From the NCBI RefSeq assembly GCF_004762045.1, contig NZ_SJOM01000007.1, positions 2,601,655 through 2,665,654 on the forward strand: a stretch of DNA of 64,000 bases, given 5' to 3'. This document shows positions 28,103-37,536 of this stretch, in pieces (position 1 is the stretch's first letter; the number at the start of each line of letters is the position of its first letter). The notes beneath the pieces are model-generated. The model had not been told where the DNA came from. It made no database searches and worked only from the letters and a program-made list of their open reading frames with translations. The position numbers and the translations under genes were made by a program. The DNA comes from Mycobacterium sp. DL99. Lineage in GTDB: Bacteria; Actinomycetota; Actinomycetes; Mycobacteriales; Mycobacteriaceae.

Positions 28103-28822
28103 TCAGATCTTGCGGATCACGGTGACGACCTTGCCGAGCACCGCTGCGTCGTTACCCGGGATCGGGTCGTACGCCGGATTGTGGGGCATCAGCCAGACCT
28201 GACCGCGGGTCCGCTTGAACGTCTTGACGGTGGCCTCGCCGTCGATCATGGCCGCCACGATCTCCCCGTTGTCGGCCACGCTCTGTTGGCGCACCACCAC
28301 CCAGTCGCCGTCGCAGATGGCGGCGTCGACCATCGAGTCCCCGACGACCTTGAGCAGGAACAGCGAGCCCTCGCCGACCAGTTCGCGGGGTAGCGGGAAG
28401 ACATCCTCGACGGCCTGCTCGGCCAGGATGGGACCGCCTGCGGCAATACGCCCCAGCACCGGGACGAACGTCGGCTCGGGAAGCGCGTCGGAGCCGGCCA
28501 CGTCGGTGGACACCACCGCGGCTGCCGGATCGTCGGCGCCACGCACGTCGACCGCGCGCGGCCGGTTGGGGTCGCGTCGTAGGTAACCCTTGCGTTCCAG
28601 GGTGCGCAACTGATGGGCGACCGACGACGTCGAGGTCAGGCCGACCGCGTCGCCGATCTCGCGGATGCTGGGCGGGTAGCCGCGACTGGTGACCGACGCC
28701 CGGATCACGTCGAGAATTGTTCGTTGCCGGTCGGTGAGGCCGCCCTCGGCCCGGCGTGGGCCCGCGCCGTCCGATCCGGCCGGGCTGTCGGTGCTGCCAT
28801 CCCTGCTGCGGTCGTCGCTCAT
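28103..28822 (-). CDS. lexA: SOS repressor LexA
   Basis: A 239-aa autoproteolytic repressor. The winged helix-turn-helix is at about 30-95 ([35 protein letters not shown]). Cleavage site Ala-Gly in [10 protein letters not shown]; catalytic serine in VGDSMVDA and lysine in EATVKTFKR. It is preceded by a 26-residue Asp/Gly/Ser-rich extension usual in mycobacteria. Start at ATG 28822; the frame stays open far upstream across the chiZ region but that part is not LexA. Autoregulated through the SOS box at 28855. Confidence 0.97.
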   Translation of the reverse strand: MSDDRSRDGSTDSPAGSDGAGPRRAEGGLTDRQRTILDVIRASVTSRGYPPSIREIGDAVGLTSTSSVAHQLRTLERKGYLRRDPNRPRAVDVRGADDPAAAVVSTDVAGSDALPEPTFVPVLGRIAAGGPILAEQAVEDVFPLPRELVGEGSLFLLKVVGDSMVDAAICDGDWVVVRQQSVADNGEIVAAMIDGEATVKTFKRTRGQVWLMPHNPAYDPIPGNDAAVLGKVVTVIRKI

Positions 28823-28854
28823 GGGGCCGAATGTAGTCGCTGGTCGAACATTAA

Positions 28855-28870
28855 TCAAACATGTGTTCGA
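28855..28870. promoter_or_regulatory. LexA box of lexA
   Basis: TCAAACATGTGTTCGA is one base from the palindrome TCGAAC-N4-GTTCGA. It lies 33 bp upstream of the lexA ATG in the lexA-chiZ divergent region. Confidence 0.85.
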
Positions 28871-28982
28871 CGTGTGTCGCGGGCGTGTCCGCAGGTGGGA
28901 TGCGCGAGGGCCGTCGCGTGGGCGGTGTGCGGGATTTGTGGCCCGAACTTGTCGGTACCCCGTTCTATCGTTTGGCAACAGT

Positions 28983-28998
28983 TCGATCACATGTTCTA
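28983..28998. promoter_or_regulatory. Second LexA-like box, chiZ side
   Basis: TCGATCACATGTTCTA has two mismatches to the SOS palindrome and sits 68 bp before the chiZ ATG. Further TCGAAC half-sites occur at 29003-29008 and 29025-29030. In M. tuberculosis the Rv2719c promoter is damage-inducible, so a chiZ-side operator is expected. Confidence 0.6.
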
Positions 28999-29065
28999 TC
29001 CATCGAACACTTGAGCGACTATGTTCGAACACAAGAGCGAATACGTCCCACCGAAAGGCAGTCAG

Positions 29066-29557
29066 ATGGCGATCATCGATATCCCCGCCGATAGCCGTTC
29101 CCGCGCTGTTCGGGCCACGCCGCAGTCGCAGTCGCCCCGCGCCCAGTTCGGCGCGGGCGCACCCCGGCCGGTGCGCCGGGTCCAGCGGCCGGCGCCGTCC
29201 CGTCCCGCCGGCGGTGCGGTCCGGTACCGCGGAACCGGAGTGCTGATGTCGCGGGCATCTCATCGCAGCCGGCCCATCACCCCGCTGACCACGGTCCTGT
29301 TGGCGCTGGTCGCCGCCGGCATCACGGTGTGGCTGGGGTTGGTGGCCCAACTCGGCGGGGTCATGGGGTCCGAGACGCCGACGCCGACCGAACTGGCGGT
29401 GGTCCAGGTGAAGTCGGGGGAGACGCTGCAGCAGGTGGCCCGGCGGGTCGCCCCGGATGCCCCGGTGTCCCGGGTCGTCGAGCAGATCCGTGACCTCAAC
29501 CAGCTCGACTCCGCGGCAGTCGACGCAGGGCAGACGCTGCTCGCCCCGGTTGGCTGA
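29066..29557 (+). CDS. chiZ: Cell wall hydrolase / division inhibitor ChiZ (LysM protein)
   Basis: A 163-aa homologue of Rv2719c. A long basic, Pro/Arg/Ala-rich, presumably disordered cytoplasmic N-terminus (about 1-78) leads into one membrane helix ([21 protein letters not shown]) and a C-terminal LysM domain ([21 protein letters not shown]). ChiZ is SOS-induced and slows division by acting on FtsZ or peptidoglycan. Start at ATG 29066, with AAAGG 7 bp before it; an ATG 45 bp upstream lacks a ribosome site. Confidence 0.93.
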   Translation: MAIIDIPADSRSRAVRATPQSQSPRAQFGAGAPRPVRRVQRPAPSRPAGGAVRYRGTGVLMSRASHRSRPITPLTTVLLALVAAGITVWLGLVAQLGGVMGSETPTPTELAVVQVKSGETLQQVARRVAPDAPVSRVVEQIRDLNQLDSAAVDAGQTLLAPVG

Positions 29558-29721
29558 GCAGTGCGATGACCGTTGAATCGTCGTGGCTGCCAGCCACACT
29601 GGCCGGCGTCGGCGTGAGCCGCTACACCCCACTGGACCCGGCGGTGAGTCTCCCGTTGGCATCGCGGGTACGCTCAAGGGCGCTCGAGCTAGTTGTCCGG
29701 CGGCATGACGAAGGAGCGGTA

Positions 29722-30177
29722 ATGCATTGTCCGTTCTGCCGTCACCCTGATTCGCGTGTGGTCGATTCGCGCGAGACCGATGAAGGGCAGGCCATCCGGC
29801 GCCGTCGGTCCTGCCCCGAGTGTGGACGTCGATTCACCACAGTGGAGACAGCCGTGCTGGCCGTGGTGAAGCGCAGCGGGGTGACCGAGCCGTTCAGCCG
29901 CGAGAAGGTCATCCGCGGGGTACGCCGGTCCTGCCAGGGCAGGCAGGTCGATGACGACGCCCTCAACGTATTGGCGCAGAAGGTCGAGGACGCCGTCCGC
30001 GGACTCGGCACGCCGGAGATCCCCAGCCATGAGGTCGGTTTGGCGATCCTGGGACCGTTGCGCGAACTGGACGAGGTCGCCTACTTGAGGTTCGCCTCGG
30101 TGTATCGGTCGTTTTCGTCAGCCGAGGACTTCGAGCGCGAGATCGAGGCGCTGCGGGCCCACCGCGCCGAGGCGTAG
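29722..30177 (+). CDS. nrdR: Transcriptional repressor NrdR
   Basis: A 151-aa repressor of ribonucleotide reductase genes. Zinc ribbon C3-x2-C6...C31-x2-C34 and an ATP-cone at about 46-136 ([20 protein letters not shown]). The ATG at 29722 has AAGGAG 5 bp before it and gives the standard MHCPFCRH start, so the in-frame upstream ATG at 29566 is not used. A 164-bp gap separates it from chiZ. The nitrobindin-like Rv2717c that follows nrdR in M. tuberculosis is not present here. Confidence 0.97.
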   Translation: MHCPFCRHPDSRVVDSRETDEGQAIRRRRSCPECGRRFTTVETAVLAVVKRSGVTEPFSREKVIRGVRRSCQGRQVDDDALNVLAQKVEDAVRGLGTPEIPSHEVGLAILGPLRELDEVAYLRFASVYRSFSSAEDFEREIEALRAHRAEA

Positions 30178-30189
30178 TTCGATCCAGGT

Positions 30190-30876
30190 TCAGTCCAGTC
30201 GGGTGGTGCCATCGCTGACGACGCGGCCGGCCAGGCGAACCCAGCCCTCCGGACTCCAGCGGGTCTCGATCACCGAGCCCTTGCCCTGGATGATCGTCAG
30301 ATCCCGGCTGAGATAGTCGGTCATGCGTACCGCCGCCGCCCCGGTGGCCTCATCCTCCGGAATGCCCAGGTGCGGCGCGAACGACCTGGAGCGCAAGGTT
30401 CCGTTCGCCTCGTCGATCCAGGCCCACAGATAGTTCTCCTCGGCATCGTCGAAGTCGTCGGGGTCGGCGGAGAGCAACTCATCGACAGAGGCCAAGTCAT
30501 AGATGGCGAACTCCGGAGCCCATTCCGAGCGTGCATTGACGACGGCGCGATCTCCGTCGTACTCGACCTGGAGGATCCCCGCGGGCACTCGCAGGGTGTG
30601 GACCGGCAACCCGGTCTCACGCAGCCACCACGACGCGCCGACCGTCGGGTGCCCGGCGAACGGGAGTTCGGTGGCCGGGGTGAAGATGTGGGCGCTGGCC
30701 GAGTTACCGCCTGGCTGTGGCAGATCGATGAATATGGTTTCGCTGTAACCCAATTCGGTGGCGATCCGCTGCCGGTCCCCGGGGGCGACGGTGCTGTTGT
30801 CGACCACCCCGAGCGGATTGCCGTACTTGCCTTCGGAGTCGGTGAACACTCGTAACACGGTGACGTCGATGGCCAT
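30190..30876 (-). CDS. PhzF-family epimerase/isomerase-like protein (Rv2716)
   Basis: A 228-aa protein of the PhzF/diaminopimelate-epimerase fold: N-terminal [21 protein letters not shown], active-site glutamate region [28 protein letters not shown] and the C-terminal [13 protein letters not shown]. Despite the family name there is no phenazine pathway here. Substrate unknown. Convergent with nrdR (12 bp gap). Confidence 0.92.
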   Translation of the reverse strand: MAIDVTVLRVFTDSEGKYGNPLGVVDNSTVAPGDRQRIATELGYSETIFIDLPQPGGNSASAHIFTPATELPFAGHPTVGASWWLRETGLPVHTLRVPAGILQVEYDGDRAVVNARSEWAPEFAIYDLASVDELLSADPDDFDDAEENYLWAWIDEANGTLRSRSFAPHLGIPEDEATGAAAVRMTDYLSRDLTIIQGKGSVIETRWSPEGWVRLAGRVVSDGTTRLD

Positions 30877-30944
30877 AGATCGATGCTACGTCGCAGCTCA
30901 CGCTCCCCGGGCGGACCGCCCGGGGCCGATGTGGGTGAGAAGGG

Positions 30945-31967
30945 TCAGGTGGCGCTGCGCTCGTCGGCGTCCATCGCGTCGAGCACCGCGATCTGGGTGT
31001 CGAACGGCCCGGTCATCGCGGATTCGGTTCGCCCGCTGCGCAGCAGGCTGCGGAGCCGGTCCTGGTCGTAGACCGACGGTTCGGTCGTGTCGATGAAGCG
31101 TTCGACCACCTCGACGAAGCGGTCGGGATCGTCGTGGAACGGAAAATGCCCGGATCCGGAGAAAATCTCCAACCGGGAGCCGGGCATTGCGGCGTGGGCC
31201 ATCCGGGCGTGGCTGACGGGGATCACCGAGTCGCAGTCGCCCCAGATCAGTTGCACGGGAACGGATTCGGTCAAGTAACAGCGGTCCAGCATGGTGACGA
31301 CCTGGCCACGCCAGTCCACGACGGCGCGCAGGGTCCGGGCGAACGCCGCCGATGCCGTCGGCTCCGGCAGGTCGGCCAGGATGCGCACCATGTCCGGGAT
31401 GTCATGCCCGAGGCCAGTTGAGCCCAACACCGCGCCCGCGGCCCGGCCGGCCAGCTGCAATGCCGGCAGCACCAGCGGCAGCCGCAGCAGTGCCAGCGCC
31501 TCACTGCCCATCGGCAGGGAGGCAACCCGCAACGCCACGTTGACGTCCTTGGTGACCCCACCGGCGCCGACCAGGATGAGACGGTCGACCAATTGAGGGA
31601 ACTGATAGGCGAATTGCATCGCCACGCCGCCGCCCAGAGAATGCCCGACCACGGTCACCCGGTCGATGTCGAGCACGCTCAGCAGGTCGCGCATGCCGTT
31701 GGCGTACGCCGCCACCGAATAGTCCGCGCGCGGCTTGTCGGAGCTGCCGTGACCGAGAAGATCCGGGGCGATCACGGTGAACCGCTGCGCCAGCGCCGAT
31801 TGCACGGTGTGCCACGTCGTGGAGTTGTCACCGATGCCGTGGATCAGCAGGATCGCCGGTCCGGATCCGGCCACCCGGAAGGCGCGCCGGTATCCGTGGA
31901 TGGTGCGGTACTCGAGCGTCGGGGCGAGCTCGCGCACGGACCGCAGATGGGGTTTGCGCTCAGTCAT
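30945..31967 (-). CDS. Alpha/beta-fold hydrolase (Rv2715-like)
   Basis: A 340-aa hydrolase: oxyanion motif LLIHGIGDNSTTW, nucleophile elbow GHSLGG, acid in LIWGDCDSVIP and histidine in GSGHFPFHDDP. No signal peptide. The ATG at 31967 has GAGG 9 bp before it; a TTG three codons upstream is an alternative. Resembles meta-cleavage-product-type hydrolases; natural substrate unknown. 36 bp downstream of the PAC2 gene in the same direction, so probably co-transcribed. Confidence 0.92.
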   Translation of the reverse strand: MTERKPHLRSVRELAPTLEYRTIHGYRRAFRVAGSGPAILLIHGIGDNSTTWHTVQSALAQRFTVIAPDLLGHGSSDKPRADYSVAAYANGMRDLLSVLDIDRVTVVGHSLGGGVAMQFAYQFPQLVDRLILVGAGGVTKDVNVALRVASLPMGSEALALLRLPLVLPALQLAGRAAGAVLGSTGLGHDIPDMVRILADLPEPTASAAFARTLRAVVDWRGQVVTMLDRCYLTESVPVQLIWGDCDSVIPVSHARMAHAAMPGSRLEIFSGSGHFPFHDDPDRFVEVVERFIDTTEPSVYDQDRLRSLLRSGRTESAMTGPFDTQIAVLDAMDADERSAT

Positions 31968-32003
31968 GCTGGTCAACCTCGCTCTCGGCCCGCCACCGGG
32001 CTG

Positions 32004-33029
32004 CTATGAGTGGTTGTCGCCGTTCGGGAATCCGTCGCCGAAGCCATCCCGTCCGTCTTTGTACTTGTCGTCTTTGTACTTGTCACCGGTCTGCTGGGCG
32101 AGGAACCGTTCGAACTCGGCTCCCAACTCGTCACCGCTGGGCAGTTCCTCGTCACGCGCCAGCAGGGACCGATTTTCCTGTGCGGCAACGAAAGCATCGT
32201 ACTGGCGCTCCAACCCGGTCACCACTTGGGCGACCTCGGTGCTGGCCTCTACCTGCTCGTTGATCTTGCTGTACACCTCGGCACCGGCTTCGGACAGTTT
32301 CTCCAACGGCAGTTGTAGCGAACCGGTCCGGGCCACTTCGGCGAGCAGTGCCTCGGCCGCGGGCGGATAGGCCGTCTGGGCCAGGTAGTGCGGAACGTGC
32401 ACGGTGTAACCGACCACCTCGTGGCCGTGCTGAGCCATGCGGAACTCGAGCAGGTTGGACACGCTCGCCGGAACCTGGATCTCCCCGACCCAGGGGGTGT
32501 GGTCGGCGATCAGCTCCTTGTCGTTGGAGTGGGCGGTCAGCATCACTGGCCGCGTGTGCGGCACCGCCATCGGAATCGTGCCGAGGCCGATCACCCGCCG
32601 TACCCCGAGCTGCTCGGAGAGCAGCCGCACCGCGGTGATGAAACGCTCCCACCTCAGGTCCGGCTCCAGGCCGGCCAGCAGCAGGAACGGCGTGCCCACG
32701 CCGTCATGCAACGCGTACAGGTTCAGCTCGGGTTCCTCGTAGCTGGTGAAGTGGTCGGTCTTGAACGTCATCAGCGGCCTGCGGGACCGGTAGTCGAGCA
32801 GCTCATCGATGGCGAAGGACGCGACCAGTTCGGTGTCGAGGGTGTCTTTGAGGTGCTCGGCGGCCAGCCGGATCGCGTGACCGGCGTCGGAGAACCCCTC
32901 CAGGGCGTGGATCAGCACCGGGCCGCGGCCATCCGACGACGACAGCTGCGGCGCCGGGAACTCAAGCTCGTACATGCCGCTCTGATCGGGCTGGTAGTGC
33001 TGGTCGGGGGTGTCGCTGCTGTCGGTCAT
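32004..33029 (-). CDS. PAC2-family protein (Rv2714-like)
   Basis: A 341-aa soluble protein. The PAC2 (proteasome-assembly-chaperone-like) domain covers about 20-290: PVLIHALEGFSDAGHAIRLA, HDGVGTPFLLLAGLEPDLRW, VIGLGTIPMAVPHTRPVMLT. The C-terminus has a short direct repeat DKYKDDKYKDG. The ATG at 33029 follows CGAAGCGAG; the upstream in-frame extension is rejected. Actinobacterial members are trimeric or dimeric proteins of unknown role. Confidence 0.93.
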   Translation of the reverse strand: MTDSSDTPDQHYQPDQSGMYELEFPAPQLSSSDGRGPVLIHALEGFSDAGHAIRLAAEHLKDTLDTELVASFAIDELLDYRSRRPLMTFKTDHFTSYEEPELNLYALHDGVGTPFLLLAGLEPDLRWERFITAVRLLSEQLGVRRVIGLGTIPMAVPHTRPVMLTAHSNDKELIADHTPWVGEIQVPASVSNLLEFRMAQHGHEVVGYTVHVPHYLAQTAYPPAAEALLAEVARTGSLQLPLEKLSEAGAEVYSKINEQVEASTEVAQVVTGLERQYDAFVAAQENRSLLARDEELPSGDELGAEFERFLAQQTGDKYKDDKYKDGRDGFGDGFPNGDNHS

Positions 33030-33194
33030 CTCGCTTCGTCTCCTCGCTGCGGTAGGACGCTGTGACGGCCCACCACCATGCCATCTAGTGTCTCGCATAC
33101 CCGGGCTGCGGGTTCGTTCCGCCCCGCTTGTGCATGCGAACGCGCCGGGTCGGGCCCGGCATTCCGGCGGTAATCGGCGCGATCAGGCAAAATC

Positions 33195-34016
33195 GTGATG
33201 ATGCAGGTGACCCCGATGGTGAAGCTCACAGTCGCGGCGGCGGCGGTGACCGCTCTGGTCGCGGCGTGCACCGGGCCGGGTAACCGGACCGCAGGCGCCG
33301 GCCCCACAACGGTCCCGCCCAGCAGCCCGTCGGTCGTGGCCAGCCCGTTGTCGCAGGCCGGGGCCGAGTCGGTGATGCCGGACCGGCGGGTGGGGGCACT
33401 GTTCCTCGGCGACACCACGACCCACACCTGCAGCGGATCGGTGCTGGCCAGCACGTCCGGCGATCTCATCCTGACGGCCGCGCACTGCCTTCTCGACGGT
33501 GTCGACACCACGTTCATTCCCGGCTTCGGTGAGGGCGGTGGCGATTCCTGGCACGTCGAGGCGGCGTATCTGGACCCGCGCTGGATCGCCGAGCAGGATC
33601 CGCAGGCCGACTACGCCATCGTGCGGGTCACCGGCGGGTCCGGCGCGAGCCTGCTCGGGGCGGCCGGCGGCGGGCTGGCCCTGGGGTCAGCGCCTGCGCC
33701 GGGTGTTCCGGTGACGGTGACCGGCTACCCGATGGGAGAGGGCGGTAGCCCGCTGGCCTGCCGGGGCGCCACCGCGTGGTCGCCGCAGGGGTTCCCGTCT
33801 CTGGCCTGTGCGGGCCTGACCGACGGTTTCAGTGGCGCGCCGTGGGTTTCGGGCTCGACGGTGACCGGGTTGGTCGGCGGGCTCGACGGCGGTGGATGCG
33901 ACGACGACGTGTCCTACTCGCCACACTTCGATGGCCGGATCGACCGATTGCTGGCCAGAGCCGAGGCGGGCGGACCCGGCGACGCGGCGCCCGCGGCGCT
34001 GGAATCCGACTGCTAG
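33195..34016 (+). CDS. Trypsin-like serine protease lipoprotein
   Basis: A 273-aa exported protease. Lipobox LVAAC gives a lipidated C25. Catalytic residues can be read as H97 (LTAAHC), D139 (QADYAIVRV) and S213 (GFSGAPW). Six or more cysteines suggest disulfides. GTG start at 33195, immediately followed by two ATG codons, so the precise start is uncertain by 1-2 residues. Inserted between the PAC2 gene and sthA, with no counterpart at that position in M. tuberculosis. Likely acts on envelope or extracellular proteins. Confidence 0.88.
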   Translation: MMMQVTPMVKLTVAAAAVTALVAACTGPGNRTAGAGPTTVPPSSPSVVASPLSQAGAESVMPDRRVGALFLGDTTTHTCSGSVLASTSGDLILTAAHCLLDGVDTTFIPGFGEGGGDSWHVEAAYLDPRWIAEQDPQADYAIVRVTGGSGASLLGAAGGGLALGSAPAPGVPVTVTGYPMGEGGSPLACRGATAWSPQGFPSLACAGLTDGFSGAPWVSGSTVTGLVGGLDGGGCDDDVSYSPHFDGRIDRLLARAEAGGPGDAAPAALESDC

Positions 34017-35419
34017 TAACGGAACTGGTTGAGCGCGCGCAGCTTGTTCATCACGTCCAGCGCCGCGACCTTGTACGCCTCGGAGAACGTCGGATAGTTG
34101 AACACCGCGTCGACGAGGTATTCGACGGTGCCGCCGCACCCCATCACGGCCTGCCCGATGTGCACCATCTCGGTGGCGTTGGTGCCGAAGATGTGCACGC
34201 CCAGCACCCGCAGATCCTCGGTGGACACCAGTAGTTTCAGCATCCCGTAGGAGTCCCCGGCGATCTGGCCGCGCGCCAGTTCGCGGTAGCGGGATATACC
34301 GACTTCGTAGGGGATCGAATCCTTGGTCAGATCGACCTCGGTCGCGCCGACGAAGGACACCTCCGGGATCGAGTAGATGCCGATCGGCTGCAGGCTCATC
34401 ATGCCTTTGGTGGGCTCGCCGAAGGCATGGTAGGCCGCCAGCCGGCCCTGCTCCATCGACGTGGCGGCCAGTGCCGGGAATCCGATGACATCGCCCACCG
34501 CATAGATGTGGTCCACCTTGGTGGTGAAGTTGTCGTCGACGTAGATGCGGCCGCGGGCGTCGGATTCCAGGCCGGCGTTCGCCAGATCGAGGTGATCGGT
34601 CTGGCCTTGGCGCCCAGCCGAATACATCACGGTCTCCGCGGGGATCTGCTTGCCGCTGGCCAGGGTGGTCACGGTGCCGGACGGGCCGACGTCGACGCCG
34701 GTGACCTCTTCACCGAACCGGAACGTCACCGCGAGGTCGCGCAGATGGAAGCGCAGCGACTCGATGATCTCGGGGTCACAGAACTCGAGCATGCTGTCGC
34801 GCTTCTCCACCACGGTGACCTTGGTGCCGAGCGCGGCGAACATCGAGGCGTATTCGATCCCGATGACTCCGGCGCCGACCACCACCATGGAGGTGGGCAG
34901 GGTCTTGAGATCGAGGATGCCGTCGGAATCGAGCACCCGGGCGTCGTCGAACGTCACGCCGGCGGGCCGGGCCGGTTTGGTTCCGGTGGCGATGACGATG
35001 AAACGGCCACGGACAGTGACCAATTCGGCGCGGCTGGGGTCCTCGACGACGATGGTGTGGTCGTCGGCGAACCGGCCGTGCCCGGTGTAGAGCTCGATCC
35101 GGTTGCGCATCAGCTGGGACCGCACGACGTCGATCTCCTTGCCGATGACGTGCTGGGTCCGCGACAGCAGATCGGCCGGCGTGATCTTGTCCTTGACGCG
35201 GTAACTCGCGCCGTAGAGTTCGCGCTGGCTCATGCCGGTCAGGTAGACGACGGCTTCCCGCAGTGTCTTGGACGGGATGGTGCCGGTGTTGACGCACACA
35301 CCGCCGAGCATCATGCCCCGTTCGACCACCGCAACGGATTTGCCGAGCTTCGCCGCGGCGATGGCGGCGCGTTGACCCCCCGGACCGGAACCGATGACGA
35401 CGAGGTCGTACTCCTGCAT
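34013..35419 (-). CDS. sthA: Soluble NAD(P) transhydrogenase SthA
   Basis: FAD flavoprotein (468 aa) exchanging reducing equivalents between NADPH and NAD+. Dinucleotide motifs: [19 protein letters not shown] at the N-terminus and [20 protein letters not shown] at about 175; [14 protein letters not shown] is the FAD motif. As in SthA and unlike lipoamide dehydrogenases, the redox-active CxxxxC is replaced by [13 protein letters not shown]. The start at 35419 gives MQEYDLVV and the length I recall for the M. tuberculosis protein; an ATG 9 bp upstream (35428) is equally possible. Convergent 4-bp overlap with the protease gene. Confidence 0.95.
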   Translation of the reverse strand: MQEYDLVVIGSGPGGQRAAIAAAKLGKSVAVVERGMMLGGVCVNTGTIPSKTLREAVVYLTGMSQRELYGASYRVKDKITPADLLSRTQHVIGKEIDVVRSQLMRNRIELYTGHGRFADDHTIVVEDPSRAELVTVRGRFIVIATGTKPARPAGVTFDDARVLDSDGILDLKTLPTSMVVVGAGVIGIEYASMFAALGTKVTVVEKRDSMLEFCDPEIIESLRFHLRDLAVTFRFGEEVTGVDVGPSGTVTTLASGKQIPAETVMYSAGRQGQTDHLDLANAGLESDARGRIYVDDNFTTKVDHIYAVGDVIGFPALAATSMEQGRLAAYHAFGEPTKGMMSLQPIGIYSIPEVSFVGATEVDLTKDSIPYEVGISRYRELARGQIAGDSYGMLKLLVSTEDLRVLGVHIFGTNATEMVHIGQAVMGCGGTVEYLVDAVFNYPTFSEAYKVAALDVMNKLRALNQFRY

Positions 35420-35593
35420 CGAACCCATGGACAACCTGTCTACGCCGGTTGCCTGCTCCTCGCATGTCGGCGAGACCGAATACCGGATGAACAAATGCCT
35501 TTGGTTATCCCCAGCACAGAGTCCATCCCCAGCCGGCCGCAACCGACGGCTCGGGTGCCGATCCGTGACGGCGCCGGTTGGCACGGTCGGGCC

Positions 35594-36661
35594 ATGACAA
35601 CACCATCGCCATCCTCGTCAGAGTTCGACTTCCATCTCACCCGTCCCGGTGCGCTGATCGCCGCACTGCCCGCGGTGCTCGGATTCGTCCCGCACCGCAG
35701 CCTCGTTCTGGTCACCGTCGACCGGGGCGAGTTGGGCTGCGTCATGCGCGCCGATCTGACCGAGGACATGACCGAGCGCATCGCGCACCTGGTCGGCCTC
35801 GCCGCCACAGCCGGCGTGGACGCGGTGATCGCCGTGGTGGTGGATGACCACAGTAGGGACTGCCGGGTGTGCGACGACCGCTACCGCGACCTGGCGTCGG
35901 TGCTGGAACAGGCGCTCGCCGCCGACGGCATCGAGCTCTATGCCGCGCATGTGGTGGACAAGGTGGCGGTCGGCGGATTCTGGCACTGCGCCGACGGTTG
36001 TGGCGAACAGGGGCGGGTGGATGACCCGAGTGCGTCGCCGCTGGCGGCAGCGGCGGTGCTGGACGGTAGGCGGCTCTACGCCAGCCGCGACGAACTGCTG
36101 CAGGTGATCCGGCCGGATCCGGTCGCGCGCGACTCGATGAAACGGCCGTTGGCGCTCGTGGCGCAGCGGCCCGGCTGTCCGGACACTCGGCCCGACGCCG
36201 AGGTGCGCAGCGACATCGAGGCCGCGATGACGGCGGCCCTGGCGCTGGCTGAGGGTGATGTGCCCGGTGGTGCCGAGTTGGCGCGGCTGGCTGTCGGGTT
36301 GGCCGACCCCCGGGTCCGCGACACGCTCTATGCGCTGGCGGTGGGGGAGTGCGCGGAGCAGGCCGAAGCCCTGTGGGCTCTGTCGGCCCGCAATCTGCCC
36401 GAGCCGTGGCGCGTGGAGGCGCTTGTCCTGCTGGCTTTTTCGGCGTATGCACGCGGCGACGGTCCGCTGGCCGGGGTATCGCTGGATGCCGCCTTGCAGG
36501 CGCGGCCGACGCACCGGATGGCCGGAATGCTCGACACCGCACTGCAATCGGGGATGCGCCCCGAGCGGATCCGGGAGCTCGCGGCCACCGGGTATCGGTT
36601 GGCTGAGCAGCTCGGCGTCCAGTTGCCGCGGCGAAGGGCGTGGGGGCGCAGGGCCGGTTGA
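35594..36661 (+). CDS. DUF4192 protein (Rv2712c-like)
   Basis: A 355-aa soluble actinobacterial protein. N-terminal [20 protein letters not shown] and [20 protein letters not shown] define DUF4192; the C-terminal part is helical with TPR-like character ([33 protein letters not shown]). ATG at 35594; the frame is open far upstream into sthA antisense but that part is rejected. Function unknown. Convergent with ideR, 4 bp apart. Confidence 0.9.
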   Translation: MTTPSPSSSEFDFHLTRPGALIAALPAVLGFVPHRSLVLVTVDRGELGCVMRADLTEDMTERIAHLVGLAATAGVDAVIAVVVDDHSRDCRVCDDRYRDLASVLEQALAADGIELYAAHVVDKVAVGGFWHCADGCGEQGRVDDPSASPLAAAAVLDGRRLYASRDELLQVIRPDPVARDSMKRPLALVAQRPGCPDTRPDAEVRSDIEAAMTAALALAEGDVPGGAELARLAVGLADPRVRDTLYALAVGECAEQAEALWALSARNLPEPWRVEALVLLAFSAYARGDGPLAGVSLDAALQARPTHRMAGMLDTALQSGMRPERIRELAATGYRLAEQLGVQLPRRRAWGRRAG

Positions 36662-36665
36662 GTCG

Positions 36666-37355
36666 CTAGACCTTCTCGACGCGGACCGCGTGCGCCATGT
36701 GATGGGGCAGCTCGACCTGCTCGTGCCCGGGGATCACGATCATCACGCCGCCGTGGTCGTTGGCCTCGACGGTGACCCGCGCGTTCGGCACCACTCCGGC
36801 GTCCTTGAGCCGGCCGATGAGCTCGGTGTCGCCCTGAACGTGCTCGGTGAGCTGACGCACCACCACGGCCACCGGCAACCCGACCGGGAGTTCGGTGAGC
36901 CGGACCAGGCTGACATCGTCGAAGCCTGCGGCGCCGACGCCCAGGTCCGACAGACCCGGGATGGGGTTGCCGAACGGGGAGGTGGTGGGGTTGTCGAGCA
37001 CCTGGACCAGGCGCCGCTCCACGTCCTCACTCATCACGTGCTCCCAGCGGCACGCCTCGGCGTGGACGTCCTCCCACGGCAACCCGATCACATCGACGAG
37101 CAACCGTTCGGCCAGCCGGTGCTTGCGCATCACGGCGACCGCGAGGGCACGGCCCTTGTCGGTCAGCTCCAGGTGGCGGTCACCGGCGACGTGCAGCAGG
37201 CCGTCGCGCTCCATGCGTGACACCGTCTGGCTGACCGTCGGACCACTTTGGTCGAGGCGTTCGGCGATGCGGGCACGCAGCGGCACCACGCCCTCTTCCT
37301 CGAGGTCGTAGATCGTCCGCAGGTACATCTCGGTGGTATCGACCAGATCGTTCAT
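36666..37355 (-). CDS. ideR: Iron-dependent regulator IdeR
   Basis: DtxR-family Fe(II) repressor/activator (229 aa) that controls siderophore, storage and uptake genes. All metal ligands are at the classical positions: M10, C102, E105, H106 (site 2) and H79, E83, H98 (site 1). DNA-binding helix RLDQSGPTVSQTVSRMERDG; C-terminal SH3-like domain from about 145. ATG at 37355. Upstream lies a GGATATGCG direct repeat (37464-37493). I saw no IdeR iron box in the ideR-sigB gap. Confidence 0.97.
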   Translation of the reverse strand: MNDLVDTTEMYLRTIYDLEEEGVVPLRARIAERLDQSGPTVSQTVSRMERDGLLHVAGDRHLELTDKGRALAVAVMRKHRLAERLLVDVIGLPWEDVHAEACRWEHVMSEDVERRLVQVLDNPTTSPFGNPIPGLSDLGVGAAGFDDVSLVRLTELPVGLPVAVVVRQLTEHVQGDTELIGRLKDAGVVPNARVTVEANDHGGVMIVIPGHEQVELPHHMAHAVRVEKV

Positions 37356-37463
37356 GCGCGCCTTCCCAGCCCCAACGTCACCGGACAGTCTACCGTTTCC
37401 GGCGTTTGAACTGCGGCGCAACATAGCGGCGTCGGGCAGGTCACATCGTGGCGCAAAACCCCA

Positions 37464-37493
37464 GGATATGCGGGGAAAATGCCTGGATATGCG
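37464..37493. repeat. Direct repeat GGATATGCG x2 in the ideR upstream region
   Basis: GGATATGCG occurs at 37464-37472 and 37485-37493, start-to-start 21 bp (two helical turns), with flanking CCAGG and CCTGG forming a short inverted pair. It lies between the sigB terminator and the ideR start, 109-138 bp before the ideR ATG. Possible operator. Confidence 0.5.
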
Positions 37494-37495
37494 AA

Positions 37496-37522
37496 GTGCC
37501 CCGCCGGAAACCGGCGGGGCAC
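37496..37522 (-). terminator. sigB terminator
   Basis: Perfect 12-bp stem GTGCCCCGCCGG / CCGGCGGGGCAC with an AAA loop, 15 bp beyond the sigB stop. GC-rich with no U-tract, typical of mycobacteria. Confidence 0.8.
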
Positions 37523-37536
37523 ATCGTCAGGAGGGA

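Noticed and set aside
28823..29677. Extension of lexA through the chiZ region
   Set aside because: The extension crosses the LexA boxes and is antisense to chiZ; the conserved LexA region starts after MSDDRSRDG.
30190..30876. Phenazine biosynthesis gene
   Set aside because: PhzF-like proteins are common without phenazine pathways and no other phz gene is present.
34427..35593. Long in-frame extension upstream of the DUF4192 gene
   Set aside because: It is antisense to sthA, whose motifs are intact; the true start fits ATG 35594.
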